This document shows positions 1-8,529 of a stretch of DNA of 64,000 nt, piece after piece (position 1 is the stretch's first letter; each line of letters begins with the position of its first letter). The stretch is taken from NCBI GenBank assembly GCA_949283125.1, contig CASDRK010000002.1, forward strand, positions 124,001 to 188,000, given 5' to 3'. The notes beneath the pieces are model-generated. The model was not told where the DNA came from. It saw only the letters and a program-made list of their open reading frames with translations, and ran no database searches. Position numbers and translations under genes: made by a program. The DNA comes from an uncultured Clostridia bacterium (lineage in GTDB: Bacteria > Bacillota > Clostridia > Christensenellales > Borkfalkiaceae).

Positions 1-715
1 GACAGAACATGGCTATGGACAGGGCGCATATCGCGGCCGTTTCGGCGCGGAGTATGCGCTTTCCAAGAGTGAGCGAGCCGAAGCCGTAAATTTGTTTTGC
101 GGCCGCGAACTCCTCCTCCGCAAATCCGCCCTCACTGCCCACGACAACGACGGTCGGGCCCGAAAGAGACCGCAGGTCGCAGTCGGTATCGCGCGAAAAT
201 TCGCAGGCGAAGAGCTTGTTTTTATACCCGGCCGCGGAGGCCAGAGCCGCATCGAGCGACGGGAAATACTCCACGCGCGGCGCCGACGCGCGCAGGCACT
301 GCTTGGCCGCTTCGCGCGCGACGCGGCCGAGCCGGGAGAGCTTATTGTCGTTGATGTACGCCGAACAGTAGCGCGAGGAAAACACGCCTATCGAGCTTAC
401 GCCGAGCTCGGTCGCCTTCTGCACCACCAGCTCGGTCTTGTCGCCCTTGAGCGCGCCGACGAGCAGGCAGACGGGCGTGGCGGCTTCCCTTTCGCCGACG
501 TTTGACCCCGTGATATGCGCCGACAAACTGTGTTTGTCCACTCGGGTGACTATGGCGGGATATTCCCTGCCGCTGTTGTCGAGAAGGATTATTTCCGCCC
601 CCTCCTCTATGCGCAGCACGGTCTTTGCGTGGACAAATTCGTCGCCGCAGAGTTCGACCTCCGCGCGGGCGGGATAATCGATGTTTTCTAAAAAGAATCT
701 GCGCGCGCCGCTCAT
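1..715 (-). CDS. rsmE: 16S rRNA (uracil-1498-N3)-methyltransferase RsmE, partial
   Basis: The frame opens at an ATG at 715 and is still open at base 1, giving 238 residues; the family is usually about 245 long, so only a few C-terminal residues are missing. RsmE methylates N3 of U1498 in 16S rRNA of the 30S subunit using S-adenosylmethionine. The C-terminal half shows SPOUT trefoil-knot motifs: GSEGGF near residue 193 and LGKRILRAETA near 217-227. Its ATG overlaps the prmA stop codon (ATGA), so translation is probably coupled. Pairing of prmA with rsmE is common in Firmicutes. Confidence 0.93.
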   Translation of the reverse strand, partial: MSGARRFFLENIDYPARAEVELCGDEFVHAKTVLRIEEGAEIILLDNSGREYPAIVTRVDKHSLSAHITGSNVGEREAATPVCLLVGALKGDKTELVVQKATELGVSSIGVFSSRYCSAYINDNKLSRLGRVAREAAKQCLRASAPRVEYFPSLDAALASAAGYKNKLFACEFSRDTDCDLRSLSGPTVVVVGSEGGFAEEEFAAAKQIYGFGSLTLGKRILRAETAAICALSIAMFC

Positions 716-1659
716 GAATTTACGAACGCAAGCGCGTTCCATTCTCCCTTTTTGATGTGTTCTTCAAGCGCGAGCCCGCGGGCTTCGTATGCGGAGATCA
801 CGCCCGCCAGCTTGCAATCTATTATGCCGCTCAGAATGAGCGTTCCGCCCTTTTTCAGATATTTTGGAACGGACGGAGCCAGCCGTTCGAGCACGTCCGC
901 CGTTATGTTGGCGAGCACTATGTCGGCCTGCGCCGACGGGTCGCCTTCCAAAAGATCGGAGCGCACCACCTTTACCCTGTCCGACACGCCGTTCAGAGCG
1001 CAGTTGTGTCCGGCGCTCTTTACGGCGACGGAGTCGATATCGGTAAGGTAAGCGAACTTTGCGCCCAGTTTAACCGCGCTTATGCCCAGTATGCCGCTGC
1101 CGCAGCCGACGTCTATGCAGACGCTGTCCGCAGTCAGATATTTTTGCAGAAGCATGACGCACATGGAAGTGGTTTCGTGCTCGCCCGTGCCGAAGGCCAT
1201 GTTGTTGTCCAGCAGCACTACGCGCTCGCCCTCCGCGGGAGAATACTCTATCCATTCCGGAACGACCACCACGGAGCCGAGATGGATGGGGCGGAAATGC
1301 TTGCGCCATATCTCTATCCAGTCGTCGCCGTCCACTTCGCGCGAGGTCATCTCGAGCGAGCCGAGCGGCAGCGCCCCGCCGCAGTTTTGCTTCAGCTCCT
1401 CCACATCCTCCCTTATCTTCGGCAAAATTTCGCCCGCGGCGTCCCCGGCGACAAACGCCTTGACGAGCACGTCGCCCGAAAGGTCTGCCGTCAGCTTTTC
1501 GTCCATATAGTCCCAGTACATCACCTTATCGCGCTGAAGGGCTATGACGTCCCTGACGTCGGAGATGGCTACGCCGTGCGTGGTGTAGCGCCACATGACG
1601 TCGGCTACCAGCTCGCTGCCCTCGGTGGAAGTATGTACCGTAAGTTCGATGAATTTCAC
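712..1659 (-). CDS. prmA: ribosomal protein L11 methyltransferase PrmA
   Basis: A class I SAM-dependent methyltransferase that modifies ribosomal protein L11. The glycine-rich SAM loop DVGCGSGILG lies near residues 178-187, and the NNMAFGTGEHETT stretch before it is typical of PrmA. I chose a GTG start at 1659: it has GGAG seven bases upstream, gives the expected N-terminus (VKFIELTVHTS) and lies 43 bases downstream of a good promoter. The frame can be read further upstream to an ATG at 1767, but that codon lies before the promoter. The product is 315 residues, normal for the Bacillus-type protein. It is the first gene of the prmA-rsmE operon. Confidence 0.93.
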   Translation of the reverse strand: MKFIELTVHTSTEGSELVADVMWRYTTHGVAISDVRDVIALQRDKVMYWDYMDEKLTADLSGDVLVKAFVAGDAAGEILPKIREDVEELKQNCGGALPLGSLEMTSREVDGDDWIEIWRKHFRPIHLGSVVVVPEWIEYSPAEGERVVLLDNNMAFGTGEHETTSMCVMLLQKYLTADSVCIDVGCGSGILGISAVKLGAKFAYLTDIDSVAVKSAGHNCALNGVSDRVKVVRSDLLEGDPSAQADIVLANITADVLERLAPSVPKYLKKGGTLILSGIIDCKLAGVISAYEARGLALEEHIKKGEWNALAFVNS

Positions 1660-1708
1660 TTTTAAACTCCGTGCGCCGCCGCCCCGGCGGCATGTTTTTA
1701 CGTATTTC

Positions 1709-1737
1709 ATTTTATCACCTGCGGACGATATTTGCAA
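1709..1737 (-). promoter_or_regulatory. sigma-A-type promoter of prmA-rsmE
   Basis: On the minus strand TTGCAA (1737-1732) and TAAAAT (1714-1709) are separated by 17 bases. Predicted transcription starts near 1702, which rules out the ATG at 1767 and supports the GTG start of prmA. The element sits back to back with the marR promoter. Confidence 0.7.
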
Positions 1738-1760
1738 GTAAAAAATATGTCGGAACGCGC

Positions 1761-1805
1761 TTGACAAAAGTACGTTTTCGTACTAAAATATGATACGAAA
1801 TCGTA
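1761..1805 (+). promoter_or_regulatory. marR promoter with two palindromic operator candidates
   Basis: TTGACA (1761-1766) and TAAAAT (1784-1789) are 17 bases apart. A perfect inverted repeat AGTACG-TTTT-CGTACT (1769-1784) fills the spacer and touches the -10 box. A second one, TACGA-AA-TCGTA (1794-1805), covers the expected transcription start. TCGTACT occurs twice, 23 bases apart (1778 and 1801). A MarR dimer bound here would occlude RNA polymerase, so autorepression of the marR-MATE-GNAT operon is the obvious reading. That is an inference from position. Confidence 0.72.
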
Positions 1806-1823
1806 CTTAAAGGAGCTTTTTGA

Positions 1824-2261
1824 GTGCAATACAGGCAATATATACGCAGGATAGCGCAGTGCATATCGCGCATGGACGGCAAATACTACGACTATGCGAG
1901 ACGGAGCATGGCCGCCGAGAACGAAGTTTACGTGCTGTACACCCTGTCCGACGGGGAGACGCACACGCAGAAGAATATTTGCGACGAGTGGCATATACCC
2001 AAGACCACGGTGAATTCGGTCGTGAACAAAATGCGCGCCGACGGCACGGTGGAAGTTGCCGGTGTGGACGGCAGAGAAAAGCTGCTGCGCCTGACCAAAG
2101 CGGGCGCGGAGTACGCCGGAAGAGCGCTGGAAGTGATACATTCCGCCGAAGATCACGCAATGCGGAAGGTATTTGAAAAATATTCGCCGGAGTTTGTGGA
2201 AGCGCTTGAGGCCTTCGCCGCATATTTTATGGAGTATGAACGAGATGACGGACAACAATGA
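1824..2261 (+). CDS. MarR-family transcriptional regulator
   Basis: 145 residues with a winged helix-turn-helix of MarR type: the recognition region is near residues 50-75 (DEWHIPKTTVNSVVNKMRADG), followed by a wing containing DGREKLLRLT. The start is a GTG at 1824 with AGGAG eight bases upstream. The gene overlaps the start of the MATE exporter, and its promoter carries two palindromes. Known MarR/MATE pairs are often ligand-released repressors of efflux. The ligand cannot be told from sequence. Confidence 0.9.
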   Translation: MQYRQYIRRIAQCISRMDGKYYDYARRSMAAENEVYVLYTLSDGETHTQKNICDEWHIPKTTVNSVVNKMRADGTVEVAGVDGREKLLRLTKAGAEYAGRALEVIHSAEDHAMRKVFEKYSPEFVEALEAFAAYFMEYERDDGQQ

Positions 2262-3591
2262 ATTTTACGGAAAGACGCCGCCGCTGAAGCTGTTCTTCCT
2301 GGTGGCGCTGCCCGGCGCGGTGGGCATGCTGGCCTCCTCGCTTTACGGGCTCTTCGACGGCATATTCGTGGGGCAGATGCTCGGTCAGACCGCGTTTGCC
2401 GCGGTAAACCTTGCGTTCCCGTTCGTGGCGATCAACTTTTCGCTGGCAGACCTTATCGGCGTCGGCTCGGCCGTGCCAATATCCATCGCGCTGGGGCGGG
2501 GAGATAAAAAATCGGCCGACAATTATTTTACGTGCGCATGCATCGCCATTGTGGCTATGGGCTGCGCGATGGGGCTCGCGATGTGGTTTGCCGCGCCCGC
2601 GCTGATGGCCATGCAGGGCGCAGACGGCATGCTGGCCGATTACGCCGTGCAATATCTGCGCGTCTACGCCGCATGTTCGCCGATATGCACGATAGTGTTT
2701 GCCGCCGACAACTACTTAAGGATCTGCGGAAAGATAAAGACGAGCATGGCGCTGAACATAATAATGTCCGCCGGCACACTGCTTTTGGAGCTGTTGTTCC
2801 TGTTCGCGTTCAGATGGGGCATATGGGCTTCGGCCCTCGCCACCTGCCTGAGCATGTGCGGCGTTGCGCTGACCGCCATGCTGCCCTTCTTTTCGGGCAG
2901 AAGGCAGCTGAAATTCTGCCGGCCGTCGTTCAGCGCAAAGATATTCGGAAAAATGATAACGGCGGGCGCGCCCAACTTTTTGAGCAATATTGCCGGAAGG
3001 CTGACTGCCATAATATTCAACACGGTGCTGCTGGCGATGGGCGGCGAGGACGCCGTGACGGTTTACGGCGTGATCATGTACGTGAACGACATCGTTCAGC
3101 CGCTGCTTTACGGCGTGTGCGATTCGCTGCAACCTGCCATAGGCTACAATTACGGAGCGCGCCAGCCCGCGCGCGTGCAAAAACTGGCGGTTTACATATT
3201 TGCGGCGGGCGCGGCAATATCGCTCTGCGCGGCCGCTATCATCTTCGGACTGCCGTCGCAGATATCCCTGCTGTTCCTCTCCTCGCCGTCGGCGCATCTG
3301 ACGGAGATGAGCGGTTTTGCGATGAGGATATTCTCCGCAACGTTCCTGACGCGGTGGTTCGGATTTGCGGCGCAGAGCTTTCTTACGGCGATAAACAAGT
3401 CGTTCGGCGCTTCGCTGCTCTCCACGGCAAACGCCATAATAATGCCCATGGCGTTTTTGGGCATACTATGGTCGCTGGGACTGACGGGAATATGGATGAA
3501 TTTTGCCCTGTCGTCTGCCGCCGTGGCGCTGACCGCCGCCGCGCTGCTTGCCGCGCAGCGCAAAAAATTGTTGCCCGAAAAGGAGGATTGA
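2245..3591 (+). CDS. MATE-family multidrug efflux transporter
   Basis: A 448-residue polytopic membrane protein with about 12 hydrophobic segments in two halves, the size and pattern of MATE cation/drug antiporters. The opening stretch (PLKLFFLVALPGAVGML) and the FDGIFVGQMLG motif near residue 40 are typical. I chose the ATG at 2245, ten bases after GGAG and 17 bases before the marR stop. An in-frame ATG at 2236 sits too close to that ribosome binding site. It is probably repressed by the upstream MarR protein. The substrate is unknown. Confidence 0.92.
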   Translation: MTDNNEFYGKTPPLKLFFLVALPGAVGMLASSLYGLFDGIFVGQMLGQTAFAAVNLAFPFVAINFSLADLIGVGSAVPISIALGRGDKKSADNYFTCACIAIVAMGCAMGLAMWFAAPALMAMQGADGMLADYAVQYLRVYAACSPICTIVFAADNYLRICGKIKTSMALNIIMSAGTLLLELLFLFAFRWGIWASALATCLSMCGVALTAMLPFFSGRRQLKFCRPSFSAKIFGKMITAGAPNFLSNIAGRLTAIIFNTVLLAMGGEDAVTVYGVIMYVNDIVQPLLYGVCDSLQPAIGYNYGARQPARVQKLAVYIFAAGAAISLCAAAIIFGLPSQISLLFLSSPSAHLTEMSGFAMRIFSATFLTRWFGFAAQSFLTAINKSFGASLLSTANAIIMPMAFLGILWSLGLTGIWMNFALSSAAVALTAAALLAAQRKKLLPEKED

Positions 3592-3600
3592 CCGTATAAT

Positions 3601-4134
3601 ATGCTGCAATCAATAAAAAAAGAAGACTTTGAATTTTTTTACCCGATAATGAAATACAGTTTCCCCGAAAACGAAAGGCGCAGCAAGAGCGCGCAGCGCG
3701 CCCTGTTTGACGACGCGCGCTACAAGGTGGCCGCAAAGCGCGACGAACGGGGAAAAATAGTTGCATTTATGGCCTATTGGGAACTGGACGGCATAACATA
3801 TCTGGAACATTTCGCCGTCGACAGAGAGCTGCGCGGAGCGGGGCTGGGCGGAGCCTTTCTGGACGAGCTTACGGCGGGGCTCAACGGACCCGTGGTGCTC
3901 GAAGCGGAGCCACCCGAAACGGAGATAGCCGCACGGCGCATCGCCTTTTACGAACGGCACGGATTTGTGCTCAACGACTACGACTATATACAGCCGCCGC
4001 TCGGCAAAAACAGGCGGCCCGTGCCGCTGAAAGTGATGTCGCTCGCCTCCCCCCTCGGCAGGGAGCAGTTCGACGACGTCCGCCGCAAGATATATTCCGC
4101 CGTCTACGGCGTCGATCCCCGCGACTACGTTTAA
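3601..4134 (+). CDS. GNAT-family N-acetyltransferase
   Basis: 177 residues with a GNAT fold: the beta4-alpha3 acetyl-CoA loop appears as LEHFAVDRELRGAGLGGAFL near residues 67-86, and the C-terminal part shows the usual RIAFYERHGF element near 118-127. It begins ten bases after the MATE gene and is the third gene of the MarR-controlled operon. That suggests modification of the same toxic compound the exporter handles. Acceptor substrate unknown. Confidence 0.85.
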   Translation: MLQSIKKEDFEFFYPIMKYSFPENERRSKSAQRALFDDARYKVAAKRDERGKIVAFMAYWELDGITYLEHFAVDRELRGAGLGGAFLDELTAGLNGPVVLEAEPPETEIAARRIAFYERHGFVLNDYDYIQPPLGKNRRPVPLKVMSLASPLGREQFDDVRRKIYSAVYGVDPRDYV

Positions 4135-4280
4135 CTGTGCGGTCGCCCCGACCGCAGTTCAAAACGACCGCAGGCATGCCCCGCACATAAAAATGCTGCA
4201 TATAGCCGAAAACTCACCGCCCGCCGACGACACATGCACCGGCGGCCGCGCAACGCCTGCGCGCGCATACACGCAATTAA

Positions 4281-4308
4281 TAACGGCGGCCCGGACGGGC
4301 CGCCGTTA
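4281..4308 (-). terminator. intrinsic terminator after the collagen-like gene
   Basis: A perfect 13-bp stem with arms 4281-4293 and 4296-4308 and a GA centre lies about 30 bases past the collagen-like stop codon. A short AT-rich tail (TTAATT) follows on the minus strand. Confidence 0.65.
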
Positions 4309-4339
4309 TATAGCGCATAAAGTATTTCAGGCCGCACGC

Positions 4340-4654
4340 TCAGGCCGCAGGCCCCGTGGGGCCGGTTGCGCCGGTGGCTCCTGTCGCTCCCGTCGGCCCT
4401 GTTGCGCCAGTCGAGCCTGTTGCTCCCGTTGCACCTGTCGCTCCCGCAGGCCCCGTTGCACCGGTCGGGCCTGTTGCTCCGGTCGCTCCCGTCGGGCCGG
4501 CGGGGCCGGTTATGCCCGTGTAGACGTACACGGTGCGCGTGACGACTATATCGCCGCAGCCGCAGTTGGAGCCGCCGCAGCCGCAATTGCAGCGGTTATA
4601 CGAACCGCCGCGACCGCAGCAGCATAAGAGCGGCAAAAAGATATCTTTGAACAT
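4340..4654 (-). CDS. small collagen-like (Gly-X-Y) surface protein
   Basis: 104 residues. A Cys/Gly/Asn-rich head (residues 11-34, with three cysteines in a row at 11-13 and eight in all) is followed by a short beta-like stretch ([11 protein letters not shown]). The tail has 19 uninterrupted Gly-X-Y triplets, mostly GAT, GPT and GPA, ending at GPAA. Such T-rich collagen-like tails form triple helices and are O-glycosylated in exosporium proteins such as BclA. There is no BclA-type C-terminal trimerisation domain and no clear signal peptide. GGAGG 11 bases upstream lies over the end of the preceding glycosyltransferase gene, so the two are co-transcribed. Confidence 0.82.
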   Translation of the reverse strand: MFKDIFLPLLCCCGRGGSYNRCNCGCGGSNCGCGDIVVTRTVYVYTGITGPAGPTGATGATGPTGATGPAGATGATGATGSTGATGPTGATGATGATGPTGPAA

Positions 4655-4663
4655 TTGTTGTCG

Positions 4664-5710
4664 TTATCCTCCGTTGAGTTTTGTCGCGAGATAATTTTTA
4701 TTGTACAGATAGGACGCATTCCCGGGCGAAACCGCGCCCGCGCGTTCGTTCCACTCGTTTGCGGCGGCATAGTCCCCGCGCCTGTCGCAGATGACCGCCA
4801 TGCCGAGCATGGGAACGACAGTTGCAAAGCTTTCGTCCACAAATCCGCCGTCCTCCCGCTTTTCGGGACTATCGAGGGCGCGGCGGTACCAATACTCGCC
4901 GCCGTCAAGATCGCCGCGCTCCGCAAACTCCGCCGCGAGCAGGCAGCAGTCCTGCGCGCGGGGCGTCATCCAGACAAACGCCCGCACGAGAGCGGTGAGA
5001 GCGGCGTCGCCGTCGCCCAGATTTTTATGACACATATACAGCGTGCGGCAGGCTTCGGCCTTGTTGACGACCCAGCCGTCGCCATTGAGAAAATCTTCGA
5101 GCACGGCCACGGCCTGACGATACATCGCGCTGTAGAACAACTCCCTGCCGTAATAAAATTTTTGGCGTTCATCAAGGCATATGCCGCGGGCAATCAGCTT
5201 CTGATAGATAAAAAGATTGCGCAGCGGATCGCCGCCCGACATTTTTTTGTGGGTGACGACGGCGTTGCCGTACACCACTTTCCCTCTCGGCGCGATAACT
5301 TCGTGCACGGCGCCCTGCCACTTAAAATGCATGTCGCGCCTCATTATGCGCTCGCGCATGTAAGTTATTGCGCCGCTGCGGTAGGGCAGCATGGCGACGT
5401 CGAATCCGCCCGATTGCACCGTCCGCCTTATCTCCGCGGCGGAAGCGTCGTCGACGACGTCGTCGGCGTCCAGCCACATCACGTATTCGCCCGAAGCGAG
5501 CGAAAAGGAATAATTGCGCGCGGCGGCGAAATCGTCCGTCCACTCAAAATCGAACACCTTTGCGCCGAACCCCGCCGCGATATCCTTGCTGTCGTCGGAC
5601 GAGCCCGTATCGACGACGATGATCTCATCCGCAAATTTGCGGGCGCAGGCGAGAGCCCTGGCGAGAACTTTTTGTTCGTTCCTGACAATCATGCACACCG
5701 AAAGCGTCAT
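4664..5710 (-). CDS. family 2 glycosyltransferase with C-terminal TPR-like region
   Basis: 348 residues. The N-terminal GT-A domain opens with TLSVCMIVRNEQ, then the nucleotide-binding VDTGSSDDS near residues 35-43 and the metal-binding WLDADD near 80-85. Residues from about 190 on are helical with repeated Tyr/Ala-rich pairs resembling tetratricopeptide repeats. This architecture (GT2 plus TPR) is common in Firmicutes. I chose the ATG at 5710; no good ribosome binding site is visible, but a TACAAT box lies seven bases upstream. The collagen-like protein immediately downstream is a plausible acceptor substrate, which is inference. Confidence 0.85.
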   Translation of the reverse strand: MTLSVCMIVRNEQKVLARALACARKFADEIIVVDTGSSDDSKDIAAGFGAKVFDFEWTDDFAAARNYSFSLASGEYVMWLDADDVVDDASAAEIRRTVQSGGFDVAMLPYRSGAITYMRERIMRRDMHFKWQGAVHEVIAPRGKVVYGNAVVTHKKMSGGDPLRNLFIYQKLIARGICLDERQKFYYGRELFYSAMYRQAVAVLEDFLNGDGWVVNKAEACRTLYMCHKNLGDGDAALTALVRAFVWMTPRAQDCCLLAAEFAERGDLDGGEYWYRRALDSPEKREDGGFVDESFATVVPMLGMAVICDRRGDYAAANEWNERAGAVSPGNASYLYNKNYLATKLNGG

Positions 5711-5778
5711 TACTATATTGTATGAAGAGCCGCCCTCCGCGTGACACGCGGATGGCGGCAAAAAAGGCAGAAACAAAG

Positions 5779-5810
5779 CGTCCGCGGGGAAAACGTTTTC
5801 CCCGCGGACG
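5779..5810 (-). terminator. intrinsic terminator of lysC
   Basis: A perfect 32-base palindrome (arms 5779-5794 and 5795-5810) starts 20 bases past the lysC stop. It is followed on the minus strand by the T-rich tail CTTTGTTTCT. Confidence 0.8.
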
Positions 5811-5830
5811 CACACGATATTAAGAAACGT

Positions 5831-7156
5831 TCAGTTGTTGCCGAAAAATTCGCGATATATGGCAGCTATGCACTTTTCCATATCCTCGTCCTTTACACCG
5901 ACGATTATATTGAGCTCCGACGAGCCCTGATCGATCATCTTTACGTTGACTCCCTCCTCGGCAAGCGCCTTGAAGAGCCTTGCGGAAGTGCCGACCGACG
6001 ACGACATGCCGTGGCCGACAGTGGCGATGAGGGCTATATTTTCGCTGACGCGCATGAAATCGGGCTCGACTTCGGCCTTAATGCATTCGAGGATCTGTTC
6101 GAGCTTGAAATTATCGAGAGCGGAGCTGTCCAGCACGACGGACATCGTATCGATGCCCGAAGGGATATGTTCGACCGAGACGCCGAAACGCTCCAGCACG
6201 GACAACACCTTGCGGATAAAGCCGACCTCCGAATTCATGTGCGACTTTTCTATGAATATTACCGTAAAATTCTTTTTTCCGGCTATGCCCGTGACTATGC
6301 TGCCGCCCGGTTTGTACTGCGCTATAGGCAGAATGGAAGTGCCTTCGTCTTCGGGACGGAAAGTATTTTTTATCACTATGGGTATATTTGCCCTGCGCAC
6401 GGGAAAAATGCTTTCGGAATGCAGCACGTTTGCGCCCATATACGAAAGCTCCCTCAGCTCCTTGTACGACAGCGTTTTTATGCGGCGGGGACTGTCCACA
6501 ATGCGCGGGTCGCAGGCCAGAAAGCCCGAAACGTCCGTCCAGTTTTCGTAGACGGTGGCGCCCGCGGCGCGCGCAACTATCGCGCCGGAGATATCCGACC
6601 CGCCGCGCGAAAAGGTCTTTACTCCTCCCCCCGCTCTGCTGCCGTAAAAGCCGGGCACGACCACCCTTTCGGCCCCTTCGGCGGCGGTCGCTATGGCCGC
6701 ATAGCTCTTTTTGTCGTCAAAGGCTCCGTTTTCGTCGAAGAACACAACGTCCTCCGCATCGATGAACTTTGCGCCGAGCAGGCGGGCCATGACCACCGCG
6801 GCGAGATACTCCCCGCGCGAGGCGGTGAAATCTTCGCTCCTCTCCTCCTCCATGCGCCTTTCGGTGTCGTCGAGGACGGAGGCCATGTCGAAATCGAGGT
6901 TGAGCTCCTTTACAATGCCTTCGAAGCGCCTGCGCACGTCGGCAAAGGCGAGCTTGCAGTCGCCGTGTTCGGTCAGCTCCGCATGGCATTTATACAACAG
7001 GTCCGTCACCTTGGTATCGCCCGAAAAGCGCTTGCCGGGAGCCGACACGACGACATAGCGTCTGTCCGGATCGCTTTCGACTATATTTTTTACCTTTATC
7101 ATCGTGTGGCCGTCGGCCATGGACGTGCCGCCGAATTTGCAAACTTTTAATGCCAT
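5831..7156 (-). CDS. lysC: aspartate kinase
   Basis: Phosphorylates L-aspartate, the first step toward lysine, diaminopimelate, threonine and methionine. 441 residues: the amino-acid kinase domain has KFGGTS at residues 7-12 and FSRGGSDISGA near 185-195. The C-terminal third carries tandem ACT domains for feedback control (for example KMIDQGSSELNIIVGV). The ribosome binding site AAGG overlaps the stop of the DUF1015 gene, so lysC is the last gene of the cdaA operon, followed by a strong terminator. No lysine riboswitch precedes it here. Confidence 0.94.
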   Translation of the reverse strand: MALKVCKFGGTSMADGHTMIKVKNIVESDPDRRYVVVSAPGKRFSGDTKVTDLLYKCHAELTEHGDCKLAFADVRRRFEGIVKELNLDFDMASVLDDTERRMEEERSEDFTASRGEYLAAVVMARLLGAKFIDAEDVVFFDENGAFDDKKSYAAIATAAEGAERVVVPGFYGSRAGGGVKTFSRGGSDISGAIVARAAGATVYENWTDVSGFLACDPRIVDSPRRIKTLSYKELRELSYMGANVLHSESIFPVRRANIPIVIKNTFRPEDEGTSILPIAQYKPGGSIVTGIAGKKNFTVIFIEKSHMNSEVGFIRKVLSVLERFGVSVEHIPSGIDTMSVVLDSSALDNFKLEQILECIKAEVEPDFMRVSENIALIATVGHGMSSSVGTSARLFKALAEEGVNVKMIDQGSSELNIIVGVKDEDMEKCIAAIYREFFGNN

Positions 7157-7159
7157 ATT

Positions 7160-8350
7160 TTACCTTATTGCCTTAGCTTCGATGTAGTATCTCTTTTCGT
7201 TGCCGTCGCCCATGGAGAAGGTTTTGCGCGGCAGATTTCCGCCCGACGCGACGAGGGAGAACAGCCTGTCTTTTGCAACGGGCGGCAATATTATGCCGAC
7301 GCCCGAGCGTGAGAGGGATTTAAGCATTTCTTTTCCGTGGATATAGTCCACGCTGCCGCCGTGCCTTTGAATGAACGACGCGATATATTCGTCGAGAGCG
7401 CGTATGCCCGCCGGGATATCCGCGGGAAAACGCACCGCTCCGCAGCGGCCGCCGACGGCCACCACCGCCTTCGCGTCGCCGCCGAGGTCGAGCCCCTTGA
7501 CGAACAGGTCGGGCTTTTGAGTGGTTATCATGCGGTGTATGGGTTCAAAGCGGAGGGCCTTGTCGTACAGATTGACAACTTCGACGAGAGCATAGCGAGC
7601 CGGATGAGCAAGGCGCTCGGATTGGGACAGGGAGCCCTTTATCTCCTCCCAGCATGCCTTTGCCGCCGCCAGCGAATGGTTGCCGTCGCCCACGAGAAAG
7701 AGCGGGCGGGAATGTTCGCCGCCGTGCGCGTCCGCGGACATGTCCGCAAGCGAATACAAATTGCCGAGCACCTCGTCAGGGTTGGCCACGGCCGTTCCGA
7801 CGACGTGACCGCCGCCCATGTTGAGTTCGAAATCGTACAGCTTTTTTCCGCGGACTACGGACGAGACCACCTTGCAGGACGCGTCGTCGTACAGTAACAT
7901 TATATGCGGAAGCTCGATGGGGGCGTCTTTGCGGATGGCCACGCGGGGCGGGATGCGTTCGGCTATGGTCTCCTCGGTGGAGCGGATGAGAGCGCCCGTA
8001 TGTCTTTCAAAAGAGTAATCTTCGAGGTCGACGGCAAGCACGATGCCCGTGCGGGTGCCGGACTGCGTGGTGCGCTCCACAAGGACGAGCGTTTTTTCCT
8101 CCCTGAACAGTCCGCCGTCGAGATATTCGCGCATGTTGCCGTCTATGCGCTTTATGCGGCCTTCATCGTTGAATCCGAGAAAAATTTCCGGAAAGATTAG
8201 GTTGAGGGTCGAAGGTCTGTTGCCTACGAACGACCTTAAATTGCGCCAGTATTCCTCGTCAGAGGTGAACTGATCGCAGGCCACCACAGCCCACGCCGAC
8301 ATGTCGGCGACATTGGGCAACAGTATGCGGGGAACGGAGAGTGTGCTCAT
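7160..8350 (-). CDS. DUF1015 family protein
   Basis: 396 residues matching the DUF1015 pattern: an opening RILLPN then WAVVACDQFTSD near residues 20-33, and the central FLVGDGNHSLAAAKACWE motif near 213-230. The biochemical role of this family in bacteria is not settled; I assign none. AAGGAG sits eight bases before the ATG at 8350. The gene lies between the CdaR-like stub and lysC and is probably co-transcribed with both. Confidence 0.85.
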   Translation of the reverse strand: MSTLSVPRILLPNVADMSAWAVVACDQFTSDEEYWRNLRSFVGNRPSTLNLIFPEIFLGFNDEGRIKRIDGNMREYLDGGLFREEKTLVLVERTTQSGTRTGIVLAVDLEDYSFERHTGALIRSTEETIAERIPPRVAIRKDAPIELPHIMLLYDDASCKVVSSVVRGKKLYDFELNMGGGHVVGTAVANPDEVLGNLYSLADMSADAHGGEHSRPLFLVGDGNHSLAAAKACWEEIKGSLSQSERLAHPARYALVEVVNLYDKALRFEPIHRMITTQKPDLFVKGLDLGGDAKAVVAVGGRCGAVRFPADIPAGIRALDEYIASFIQRHGGSVDYIHGKEMLKSLSRSGVGIILPPVAKDRLFSLVASGGNLPRKTFSMGDGNEKRYYIEAKAIR

Positions 8351-8361
8351 TTGCGTGCTCC

Positions 8362-8478
8362 TTATACGCCTGGAATGTTGATGAATACCACCGCGACCGC
8401 CGCGACGACGAGCGCGAGAAGCTTTATGTCGATGTTCTTCGTGAACACGTCCTTCAGAAATTTATTGAACTTTTTCAT
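8362..8478 (-). CDS. 38-residue membrane peptide resembling the N-terminus of CdaR (YbbR)
   Basis: An ATG at 8478 with GGTGG five bases upstream opens a 38-codon frame ending at TAA (8362). The product starts MKKFNKFLKDVF, continues with TKNIDIKLLALVV and ends in one hydrophobic segment followed by INIPGV. Basic head, then KN-x-x-x-KLLAL, then a single transmembrane helix is the layout of the CdaR/YbbR N-terminus, and cdaR normally follows cdaA, as here. The extracytoplasmic YbbR repeats are absent. It is either a remnant of cdaR or a minimal CdaA partner. Too short to be found by ordinary gene calling. Confidence 0.65.
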   Translation of the reverse strand: MKKFNKFLKDVFTKNIDIKLLALVVAAVAVVFINIPGV

Positions 8479-8529
8479 AATCCACCTTCACGGGTTGCCG
8501 AAACTATTGCGGCGATATGCTTTAAACGG

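Noticed and set aside
1660-1767. N-terminal extension of PrmA to the ATG at 1767
   Set aside because: The extension spans the predicted promoter, has no family likeness, and a GTG with a good ribosome binding site gives the normal N-terminus.
4340-4520. CRISPR-like or satellite repeat in the collagen-like gene
   Set aside because: The DNA periodicity of 9-18 bases is fully explained by Gly-X-Y codons in one frame.
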